A stretch of DNA of 64,000 bases, taken from NCBI GenBank assembly GCA_005502805.1, contig SCMY01000010.1, positions 175,471-239,470 on the forward strand, read 5' to 3'. Source of the DNA: Rhizobiales bacterium 2SD (GTDB lineage: Bacteria > Pseudomonadota > Alphaproteobacteria > Rhizobiales > Beijerinckiaceae). The first letter of the stretch is position 1; each line of letters begins with the position of its first letter. The notes below the pieces were generated by a model. It did no database searches and was not told where the DNA came from. It saw nothing but the letters and a program-made list of their open reading frames with translations. The translations under genes were made by a program, and so were the position numbers. Shown here one piece after another: positions 8,035-14,985 of this stretch.

Positions 8035-8784
8035 TCAGGCGGCTTCGCGAGCCTTGCCGGCGAGGGCGACGAGGGTCTTGCGCAGCGCGTCGGGCGTGGT
8101 CACCGGCTCGTCGAAGGGCAGACGCAGAGCCTTGTCGCCGAGCATCAGGTCGGCGCCGTCAGGGTCGATGCCGGAGAGACGCCAGCCACCCTCCTCGCCG
8201 CCGAGCAGCTTGGTGGCGTAGAGCCCGATCGCCTCGGCATGGTCCTCGTTCATATGATCGACCGCGCTCTCCTCCGCCTCGGTCAGCGCTCCGGCTTGCG
8301 AGCAGTCGCTGAGGACGTCGCTTGCCTCGAGCTCATAGGCCCGGCCGAAGCCGCCATTGAGGCTGGCGCGCTGGAGTCTCAGCGCGAAGAACGAGAAATC
8401 GGGAAAATCGACGTAAAGCGAGGCTTTTGGCTGACGCGCCAGGAAACGGCGGCGCACGCGCCGGCCGAAATCGCTGTCGCGTTCGACCTTCTCGGCCGTG
8501 GCCAGCAGCGTGATCCGCGCATGGGCGAGCGGATCGCCCTTGCCGCCGGGCGCGATCAGCAACGAGCAGCGCGGATCGGCGAGGAGGTTGCCGGTATGGC
8601 CGGAGAGCGAGGAGACCAGGATCAGCGGCGTGCCGTCGATATCGGTCGCCAGACTGGTCAGGCTGGCGAAGGGGTGGCCCTCCGGCGTCAGCGTCGCCAG
8701 CGATGCGGAACGCGCGCTGCGCAGGAGGCCACGCGCCAATCCGCGCGCGCTGGCATCTGTCGGCCTGATCGGATCAGTCGCCAT
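8035..8784 (-). CDS. HugZ-like pyridoxamine 5'-phosphate oxidase family protein
   Basis: A 249-residue protein with an N-terminal split-barrel flavin/haem-binding domain (about residues 10-150) and a C-terminal DUF2470 domain containing VDHMNEDHAEAIGLYA near residues 170-186. The combination is typical of HugZ/HutZ-type haem-degrading or haem-storage proteins, although many homologues are uncharacterised. No haem uptake genes are nearby, so a haem role is not supported by context. It is on the same strand as pckA, 208 bp upstream, and divergent from chvI. Confidence 0.8.
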   Translation of the reverse strand: MATDPIRPTDASARGLARGLLRSARSASLATLTPEGHPFASLTSLATDIDGTPLILVSSLSGHTGNLLADPRCSLLIAPGGKGDPLAHARITLLATAEKVERDSDFGRRVRRRFLARQPKASLYVDFPDFSFFALRLQRASLNGGFGRAYELEASDVLSDCSQAGALTEAEESAVDHMNEDHAEAIGLYATKLLGGEEGGWRLSGIDPDGADLMLGDKALRLPFDEPVTTPDALRKTLVALAGKAREAA

Positions 8785-8987
8785 GGCTCGTTTCGCCGCA
8801 TCGGTTGGCGCGAATTCCGATCGCTTAGCCGATTCTGGCCGAACGGAAAGCGCGCTTATGAGTTTTCTGGGGCGAGACGTAGCGAAACCGCCTTGGCTTG
8901 GCTAGATTGCAGCCATGCTTTGGCCGTTCTCGCGCGAGAGTGGACCCTTTGATTGTAACGCCAGCACACAAAGAGCCGGAAAAGCTT

Positions 8988-9689
8988 ATGCCAACCATTG
9001 CGCTGGTCGATGACGACCGCAACATCCTGACCTCGGTTTCGATCGCGTTGGAGGCCGAGGGCTATCGCATCCAGACCTATACCGACGGCGCCTCGGCCCT
9101 GGACGGGCTGAAGCAGAATCCGCCCGACCTCGCCATCTTCGACATCAAGATGCCGCGCATGGACGGGATGGAGCTGCTGCGCCGCCTGCGCCAGAAGTCG
9201 GATCTGCCGGTGATCTTCCTGACCTCGAAGGACGAGGAGATCGACGAGCTCTTCGGCCTGAAGATGGGCGCCGACGACTTCATCCGCAAACCTTTCTCGC
9301 AGCGCCTGCTGGTCGAGCGCGTCAAGGCGATCCTGCGCCGGGCCGGCGCGCGCGACGCCAGCGCGACCGTGCGCACCGAGGATGCCAAAGCGCTGGAGCG
9401 CGGCCTTTTGCGGATGGATCCGGAGCGCCACACCTGCACCTGGAAGGGCGAGCCGGTGACGCTCACCGTCACCGAATTCCTGATCCTGCAGTCGCTCGCG
9501 CAGCGTCCCGGGGTGGTCAAGAGCCGCAACGCGCTGATGGATGCGGCCTATGATGACGAGGTCTATGTCGACGACCGCACCATCGACAGCCACATCAAGC
9601 GTTTGCGCAAGAAGTTCAATCAGGTCGATGTCGAGTTCGACATGATTGAGACGCTCTATGGCGTCGGCTATCGCTTCAAGGAGAACTGA
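8988..9689 (+). CDS. chvI: Two-component response regulator ChvI
   Basis: A 233-residue OmpR-type regulator. The receiver domain holds DDD at residues 8-10 and the phospho-acceptor Asp52 in IFDIKMPRMDG; a C-terminal winged helix ends with RTIDSHIKRLRKKF and GVGYRF. ChvI with ChvG controls envelope, exopolysaccharide, motility and acid-response genes in rhizobia, Agrobacterium and Brucella. ATG 8988 is chosen because the protein begins directly with MPTIALVDDD as in homologues; the frame extends upstream to 8898. chvG begins 65 bp downstream, followed by the PTS genes, an arrangement conserved in the order. Confidence 0.95.
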   Translation: MPTIALVDDDRNILTSVSIALEAEGYRIQTYTDGASALDGLKQNPPDLAIFDIKMPRMDGMELLRRLRQKSDLPVIFLTSKDEEIDELFGLKMGADDFIRKPFSQRLLVERVKAILRRAGARDASATVRTEDAKALERGLLRMDPERHTCTWKGEPVTLTVTEFLILQSLAQRPGVVKSRNALMDAAYDDEVYVDDRTIDSHIKRLRKKFNQVDVEFDMIETLYGVGYRFKEN

Positions 9690-9754
9690 GAAGCACCCTG
9701 GCGTGTGCCCAGTATCGCGTTTGCGTGCACGCCGGGACAAGGTATGAGCCGCCT

Positions 9755-11548
9755 ATGGCTACGATCGAGCAGCAAGGGGCCCGCACCGGCGGGCCGCGGC
9801 CAGCGGTGACGCTGCGCCGGCGGGCCGGGCTGTTCGGCCGTCGTATGCTGCGCGCCGTCTCGGGCCGGGCCGCCTCGAGCCTGACCCGGCGCATCGTCGT
9901 CCTGAACCTTGCAGGTCTCGTCGCCCTTCTTGTCGGTTTCCTCTACCTCAACCAGTTCCGCGAGGGCCTGATCGAGGCGCGGGTTCAGAGTCTATTGACG
10001 CAGGGCGAGATCATAGCCGGCGCCATCGCCGCCTCGGCCACGGTCGAGACCGACACGATTGCGATCGATCCCGACAAGCTCCTGCAGATGCAGGCCGGCG
10101 AGAGCGGCGCCATCGCCGAGGATCCGCTCGACTTCTCGATCAATCCGGAGAAAGTCGCCCCGCTGCTGCGCCGCCTGGTGACGCCGACCAAGACCCGCGC
10201 CCGCATCTACGACAAGGACGGGATGCTGACGCTCGATTCGCGCAATCTCTATTCGCGCGGCGACATCCTGCGGCTCGATCTGCCGCGCATCGGTGAAAGC
10301 GACGAGCCACCTCTGCTCGAACGCACCTGGAACATGTTCCGCAACCGGCTCGGCCGCGCCGACGTGCCGGCCTATGACGATTTCGCCAACGCCAACGGCA
10401 AGTCCTACACCGAAGTCGCCCGGGCGCTGGCCGGCTCCCCGGCGAGTGTGGTGCGCGTCAACACCCGCGGCGAGACCATCGTTTCGGTGGCGGTGCCGGT
10501 GCAGCGCTTCCGGGCCGTGCGCGGCGCACTGCTGCTCTCGACGCAAGGGGGCGACATCGACGCCGTCATCGCCTCCGAGCGCTATGCCATCTTCCAGGTC
10601 TTCGCGGTCGCTGCCGGCGTGATGATCATCCTGTCGGTGCTGCTTGCCGGCACCATCGCCGAGCCTATCCGCAAACTCGCGGACGCTGCCCAGCGCGTCC
10701 GCCGTGGCGTCAAGTCGCGCGAGGAGATCCCGGACTTCTCCAGCCGTCACGACGAGATCGGTCACCTTTCCGGATCGTTCCGCGAGATGACGCAGGCGCT
10801 CTACAATCGCATGGAGGCGATCGAGCGCTTCGCCGCCGATGTCGCTCACGAGCTGAAGAACCCGCTGACTTCGCTGCGCAGCGCCGTCGAGACCTTGCCG
10901 CTTGCCAAGAACGACGACGCCCGCGGTCGTCTGCTCGCGGTGATCCGCCACGATGTGAAGCGGCTCGACCGCCTGATCACCGACATCTCCGACGCTTCGC
11001 GCCTCGATGCCGAGCTCGCCCGCGACGATGCGGTTCCCCTCGACGTCGCCCAGCTGATCGAGGCGGTGGTCTCGGTGCAGAACCAGATCAGCCGGGAAGG
11101 CCAGCCGGCCGTCGAGATTTCGGTCGACCGGCGTGGCCAACGTCCGGGCGGCGATCCTTTCCGGGTGCTCGGCCACGATTCCCGCCTCGGCCAGGTTTTC
11201 GTCAACCTGATCGAGAACGCCCGCTCCTTCTCCCCGGCTGACAAGCCGGTCAGGGTCAAGCTCTCGCGCGTCGCCGGCGACGTACTGATCACGATCGAGG
11301 ATGACGGCCCCGGAATCCCGCCGCATGCGTTGGAGCGGATCTTCGAGCGCTTCTACACCGACCGGCCAGAGAGCGGGTTCGGCCAGAATTCCGGCCTGGG
11401 TCTCTCGATCTCGCGCCAGATCGTCGAAGCCCATCGCGGCACGATCCGGGCCGAGAACATCTACGCCTCCGAGCAGTCGGAAGGCGAGGAGAAGCGGCTG
11501 GGCGCGCGCTTCGTCGTGCGCCTGCCGGCCGCGGCACAGCCGGCATGA
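9755..11548 (+). CDS. chvG: Sensor histidine kinase ChvG
   Basis: A 597-residue inner-membrane kinase. One transmembrane helix lies near residues 48-66 and a second around 290-310, bracketing a periplasmic sensor region. HAMP, HisKA and HATPase domains follow. The H-box AADVAHELKNPLTSL carries phospho-acceptor His365, and the ATP-binding boxes (NLIENARSF, EDDGPGIP, NSGLGLSIS) are intact. Rhizobial ChvG is held inactive by periplasmic ExoR and responds to low pH. The start could be GTG 9725 or ATG 9755; the latter avoids a 10-residue tail. The stop overlaps the hprK start (ATGA at 11545-11548), implying translational coupling. Confidence 0.94.
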   Translation: MATIEQQGARTGGPRPAVTLRRRAGLFGRRMLRAVSGRAASSLTRRIVVLNLAGLVALLVGFLYLNQFREGLIEARVQSLLTQGEIIAGAIAASATVETDTIAIDPDKLLQMQAGESGAIAEDPLDFSINPEKVAPLLRRLVTPTKTRARIYDKDGMLTLDSRNLYSRGDILRLDLPRIGESDEPPLLERTWNMFRNRLGRADVPAYDDFANANGKSYTEVARALAGSPASVVRVNTRGETIVSVAVPVQRFRAVRGALLLSTQGGDIDAVIASERYAIFQVFAVAAGVMIILSVLLAGTIAEPIRKLADAAQRVRRGVKSREEIPDFSSRHDEIGHLSGSFREMTQALYNRMEAIERFAADVAHELKNPLTSLRSAVETLPLAKNDDARGRLLAVIRHDVKRLDRLITDISDASRLDAELARDDAVPLDVAQLIEAVVSVQNQISREGQPAVEISVDRRGQRPGGDPFRVLGHDSRLGQVFVNLIENARSFSPADKPVRVKLSRVAGDVLITIEDDGPGIPPHALERIFERFYTDRPESGFGQNSGLGLSISRQIVEAHRGTIRAENIYASEQSEGEEKRLGARFVVRLPAAAQPA

Positions 11549-11997
11549 GCGCTGTATCTCCGCTCCGGCTGCATGCCAGCGCCGTCGTGATCGGCGAGGC
11601 TGGTATCCTGATCCGTGGTGCAGCGGGCGCCGGCAAGTCGAGCTTGGCGCTGGCGCTTGTCGGCCTCGCGCAATCGCAGGGACGCTTCGCCAGGCTCGTC
11701 GCTGATGACCGCACCGAAATCGTCGTGCAGGCCGGCCGCCTGGTCGCCTCGCCGGTGCCGCCGATCGAGGGGGTGGTCGAGCGCCGTGGCCTCGGCCTGA
11801 CGCCGGAGCCGCATCTCGCCGCCGTGGTGCTCCGGCTGGTGGTCGATTGCGGTGTCGAGCCCGAGCGAATGCCGGAGCCGGAGGCGCTCGTCGAGTCGAT
11901 CGTCGGCGTCACCTTGCCGCGATTGTCCCTGCTTCCGCGGCCTGGCGACGAACGTCTGATCCTGACGGCTCTTGCGCTCTTCGCCGGCTCTGATTGA
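11545..11997 (+). CDS. hprK: Short HPr kinase/phosphorylase (HprK C-terminal domain only)
   Basis: A 150-residue protein matching only the catalytic domain of HprK, the usual short form in alphaproteobacteria. The P-loop GAAGAGKS is at residues 25-32 and LVADDRTEI follows near 51-59. It would phosphorylate or dephosphorylate the regulatory Ser of HPr in response to metabolite levels. It overlaps chvG by 4 bp and lies upstream of the EIIA and HPr genes, so one transcript may join acid sensing with PTS signalling. The N-terminal domain of Gram-positive HprK is absent. Confidence 0.88.
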   Translation: MSAVSPLRLHASAVVIGEAGILIRGAAGAGKSSLALALVGLAQSQGRFARLVADDRTEIVVQAGRLVASPVPPIEGVVERRGLGLTPEPHLAAVVLRLVVDCGVEPERMPEPEALVESIVGVTLPRLSLLPRPGDERLILTALALFAGSD

Positions 11998-12102
11998 ATT
12001 GCTTTCGACGAGTTCGAGACAAGTGCCTTGCCTATCGTTCGCACCTGCCGCATAAACCGCGACCTTGTCCGGGCGCCGATGGGCGCTCTTCGGTGGGACT
12101 GA

Positions 12103-12504
12103 ATGATCGGACTCGTGCTTGTCACGCATGGGCACCTGGCGACGGAATTCCGCGCCGCGCTCGAACATGTCGTTGGCCCGCAAGCCAACCTCGCAACCAT
12201 CGCCATCGCCCCCGATGACGACATGGAAGGTCGTCGGCGCGACATCATCGCGGCGGTCGAGCAGGTCGAGAACGGCAGCGGCGTCATCGTCCTGACCGAT
12301 ATGTTCGGCGGCACGCCCTCCAATCTTGCCATTTCCGTGATGGAGCCTGGCCGGATCGACGTCGTCGCCGGCATCAACCTGCCCATGCTGATCAAGCTCG
12401 CCAGCGTGCGCGAGGAGAAGACCCTCGACGAAGCCGTCAGCAGCGCGCAGGATGCGGGTCGCAAGTACATCACGGTGGCCAGCCGCGTTCTCGCGGGCAA
12501 GTAG
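12103..12504 (+). CDS. PTS EIIA component, mannose type
   Basis: A 133-residue EIIA-Man-like protein. The phospho-accepting His9 lies in LVLVTHGHLA at the N-terminus, and the DMFGGTPSNLA motif near residues 66-76 is typical of the fold. No EIIB or EIIC permease genes are present, so this is probably part of a regulatory phosphorelay ending at EIIA rather than a sugar transporter. The gene lies 105 bp after hprK and 17 bp before HPr. Confidence 0.9.
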   Translation: MIGLVLVTHGHLATEFRAALEHVVGPQANLATIAIAPDDDMEGRRRDIIAAVEQVENGSGVIVLTDMFGGTPSNLAISVMEPGRIDVVAGINLPMLIKLASVREEKTLDEAVSSAQDAGRKYITVASRVLAGK

Positions 12505-12521
12505 GGTTCGGCGTACACGGC

Positions 12522-12854
12522 ATGCGCGAGGAAGACACCCGCGACGAGGATTGCGACTGCAGCGAGGTCGAGATTCCGGCCGGCGCCGTCTATGGCGAGT
12601 TTCAGATCATCAACAAGAAGGGGCTGCACGCCCGCGCCACGGCGAAATTCGTGCAATGCGCCAGCCAGTTCGATGCCGACATCACCGTCTCCCGCTGCGG
12701 CGAGACGGTCGGAGCCACCTCGATCATGGGTATCCTGACCTTGGGCGCCGGCATCGGCTCGACCATCACCGTGGTCGCCAAGGGCGCGGAAGCCAAGGAA
12801 GCGCTTCAGGCGCTGGGCGCACTCGTCGCCGACCGGTTCGGCGAGGGCGAATAA
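12522..12854 (+). CDS. HPr family phosphocarrier protein
   Basis: A 110-residue HPr with an acidic, Cys-containing N-terminal extension (residues 1-20). The EI phosphorylation site is His36 in KKGLHARATAKF, and the HprK target is Ser67 in GATSIMGILTLGAG. Both regulatory residues are present, so the protein should receive phosphate from EI (elsewhere) and be tuned by the HprK encoded upstream. It ends the chvI-chvG-hprK-EIIA-HPr run. Position within the PTS-Ntr-like network is inferred from family and context. Confidence 0.92.
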   Translation: MREEDTRDEDCDCSEVEIPAGAVYGEFQIINKKGLHARATAKFVQCASQFDADITVSRCGETVGATSIMGILTLGAGIGSTITVVAKGAEAKEALQALGALVADRFGEGE

Positions 12855-12891
12855 GCTCGCCTCTGCTTTTGACGGTTCTCAGGTAGAACCG

Positions 12892-12996
12892 CGTCATCCA
12901 GCCACAGTGAAGCGGAGCGTTGGGATCCATCCTAGGATCCGGCGCTCTCCGATGGATTCCGGAGCTGCACCGCTATGCGGCTTGTCCGGAGTGACG
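12892..12996. repeat. Mosaic palindromic intergenic repeat
   Basis: A 105-bp imperfect palindrome between HPr and ahcY. The outer arms are CGTCATCC (from 12892) and GGAGTGACG (to 12996); inner arms GGGATCCATC (12922-12931) and GATGGATTCC (12951-12960) pair with one mismatch. The layout resembles short dispersed palindromic elements common between genes in Bosea- and Methylobacterium-like genomes. Only one copy was seen in this window. It may act as a transcriptional boundary or simply be a non-autonomous element. Confidence 0.6.
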
Positions 12997-13016
12997 GTCG
13001 CCGCTTTGCTGCCAGT

Positions 13017-13040
13017 AGATATAAAGACATCTTTATATCT
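13017..13040. promoter_or_regulatory. 11-bp perfect inverted repeat upstream of ahcY (SahR-like operator)
   Basis: Arms AGATATAAAGA and TCTTTATATCT are perfect inverted repeats separated by CA. The site ends 72 bp before the ahcY start. ArsR-type SAH-responsive regulators (SahR) are reported to control SAM-cycle genes in several proteobacteria through AT-rich palindromes of this kind. The symmetry is seen directly; the regulator is inferred and no such gene lies in the window. Confidence 0.6.
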
Positions 13041-13112
13041 TTGATTGCCTTCCTGCCGCTGCCCTGCTAGAGAGCGCGCCGTCATTCAAAGCACGATCGA
13101 TTGGAGCGCCCC

Positions 13113-14513
13113 GTGTCGAAGCAGGATTACGTCGTCAAGGACATCGCGCTTGCGGATTACGGCCGCAAGGAAATCAACATGGCTCAGGACGAGATGCCGG
13201 GCCTGATGGCGATCCGCGCCGAGCACAAGGGCAAGGCCCCGCTCAAGGGCGCCCGCATCGCCGGCTGCCTGCACATGACCATCCAGACCGCCGTGCTGAT
13301 CGAGACCCTGAAGGAACTCGGCGCTGACGTGCGCTGGTCGTCCTGCAACATCTTCTCGACCCAGGATCATGCCGCGGCCGCGATCGCCGCCACCGGCACC
13401 CCGGTCTTCGCGATCAAGGGCGAGACGCTAGAGGAGTACTGGGAGTACGTGCTGCGTACCGCGACCTGGGGCGATGGCGGCACGCCGAACATGATCCTCG
13501 ACGATGGCGGCGACCTGACCATGCTGATCATCCTCGGCGCCGAGGCCGAGGCCGGCAACGCCGCCTTCCTCGATAAGCCCGGCAATGAGGAAGAGACGAT
13601 CTTCTTCGCGCTGATCAAGCGCGAGCTGAAGGCCAACCCGGGCTGGTTCACCAAGACCCGCGCCGCGATCAAGGGCGTCTCGGAAGAGACCACCACCGGC
13701 GTGCACCGCCTCTACGAGCTCGCCAAGGCCAGCCGCCTGCCGTTCCCGGCGATCAACGTCAACGACAGCGTCACCAAGTCGAAGTTCGACAACCTCTATG
13801 GCTGCCGCGAGTCGCTGGTCGACGCCATCCGCCGCGGCACCGACGTGATGATGTCGGGCAAGGTCGCGGTCGTCGCCGGCTATGGCGACGTCGGCAAGGG
13901 CTCGGCCGCTTCGCTGCGCCAGGCCGGCTGCCGCGTCCTCGTCACCGAGATCGACCCGATCTGCGCCCTGCAGGCGGCGATGGAGGGCTATGAGGTCGTC
14001 ACCATGGAGGACGCCGCCCCGCGCGCCGACATCTTCGTGACCGCGACCGGCAATCTCGACGTCATCACCGTCGACCATATGCGCGCGATGAAGCACCGCG
14101 CCATCGTCTGCAACATCGGCCACTTCGACTCGGAGATCCAGGTCGCCGGCCTGAAGAACTTCAAGTGGGACAACGTCAAGCCGCAGGTCGACGAGATCGA
14201 GTTCCCCGACGGCAAGCGCATCATCCTGCTCTCGGAGGGCCGCCTGGTGAACCTCGGCAACGCGACCGGCCATCCGTCCTTCGTGATGTCCTGCTCGTTC
14301 TCGAACCAGACCCTGGCCCAGGTCGAGCTCTGGAACCACCACGCCAAGTACGAGAACAAGGTCTACACCCTGCCCAAGCATCTCGACGAGAAGGTCGCGG
14401 CGCTGCACCTCGCCAAGGTTGGCGCCAAGCTGACCAAGCTCAACGACGCCCAGGCGAAGTATATCGGCGTGTCGCAGGCCGGCCCGTTCAAGCCCGAGCT
14501 CTATCGCTACTGA
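13113..14513 (+). CDS. ahcY: Adenosylhomocysteinase (SAH hydrolase)
   Basis: A 466-residue NAD-dependent enzyme that reversibly splits S-adenosylhomocysteine into homocysteine and adenosine, relieving inhibition of methyltransferases. The Rossmann motif VVAGYGDVGKGSAASL and the substrate region NVNDSVTKSKFDN are intact, and the C-terminus FKPELYRY is diagnostic. I chose GTG 13113 (SKQDYVVKD) because GGAG lies 6 nt upstream and the length matches rhizobial AhcY; TTG 13101 is also in frame. The gene has its own palindrome upstream and a strong terminator downstream, so it is probably monocistronic. Confidence 0.97.
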   Translation: MSKQDYVVKDIALADYGRKEINMAQDEMPGLMAIRAEHKGKAPLKGARIAGCLHMTIQTAVLIETLKELGADVRWSSCNIFSTQDHAAAAIAATGTPVFAIKGETLEEYWEYVLRTATWGDGGTPNMILDDGGDLTMLIILGAEAEAGNAAFLDKPGNEEETIFFALIKRELKANPGWFTKTRAAIKGVSEETTTGVHRLYELAKASRLPFPAINVNDSVTKSKFDNLYGCRESLVDAIRRGTDVMMSGKVAVVAGYGDVGKGSAASLRQAGCRVLVTEIDPICALQAAMEGYEVVTMEDAAPRADIFVTATGNLDVITVDHMRAMKHRAIVCNIGHFDSEIQVAGLKNFKWDNVKPQVDEIEFPDGKRIILLSEGRLVNLGNATGHPSFVMSCSFSNQTLAQVELWNHHAKYENKVYTLPKHLDEKVAALHLAKVGAKLTKLNDAQAKYIGVSQAGPFKPELYRY

Positions 14514-14597
14514 CAGCGTCCCCCGGCCGTCGCCGGCCGGGCAGAGCGACATCGCGCCATTCGGGAGCGGTTTCCCGGTCCGACACCATCCTTCGAG

Positions 14598-14623
14598 AAG
14601 CCCGGCCTTGCGCCGGGCTTTTT
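14598..14623 (+). terminator. Rho-independent terminator of ahcY
   Basis: Arms AAGCCCGGC (14598-14606) and GCCGGGCTT (14612-14620) form a perfect 9-bp stem with loop CTTGC, followed by a T run to 14623. It lies 85 bp after the ahcY stop on the same strand. Confidence 0.88.
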
Positions 14624-14985
14624 CGCATTCGGGGCCGATTACCGCTTTTCATACTACTAATAGATGTTCAGCCGCTTCGGGCGGCAACTTGTTGATGCCT
14701 TTCCAGGCGCTTCGAATTCGGTCGCCGCCATTCGGCCTTTACCGTCGATTAAGCACTTCCTGCCGGAGTCGTGCGGTGATTACAGTGGCACTGATTCGGG
14801 CTGCCGGCAGGCATCGCATGCGGCGTCCGGTTTCGTGCAGCGGTGGCTTTGCGGAGTGCGGGCGTGGGTCCTTCGGGGAGCCAGGGCCGGCTGCCGTGTT
14901 GGCGACACTCCCCGATGCCGCCAGAGAACTGGCCTGGGACAGGACGGATGCGAGAATGAGACGGGCAAGGCAGGTCGGACGGGAG
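14624..14985. other. Intergenic region between ahcY terminator and divL
   Basis: About 360 bp without a supported gene. The divL frame stays open back to 14608, inside the ahcY terminator, but the extension lacks membrane or domain features, so I treat it as leader. An AT-rich stretch near 14645-14665 may hold a promoter; I could not pick out convincing -35/-10 or CtrA boxes. Confidence 0.5.

Noticed and set aside
12855..13112. SAH or SAM-II riboswitch upstream of ahcY
   Set aside because: The gap is explained by a palindromic repeat and an operator-like dyad; no riboswitch core was recognised.
14608..14985. N-terminal extension of DivL to 14608
   Set aside because: It begins inside the ahcY terminator and has no domain or membrane features.
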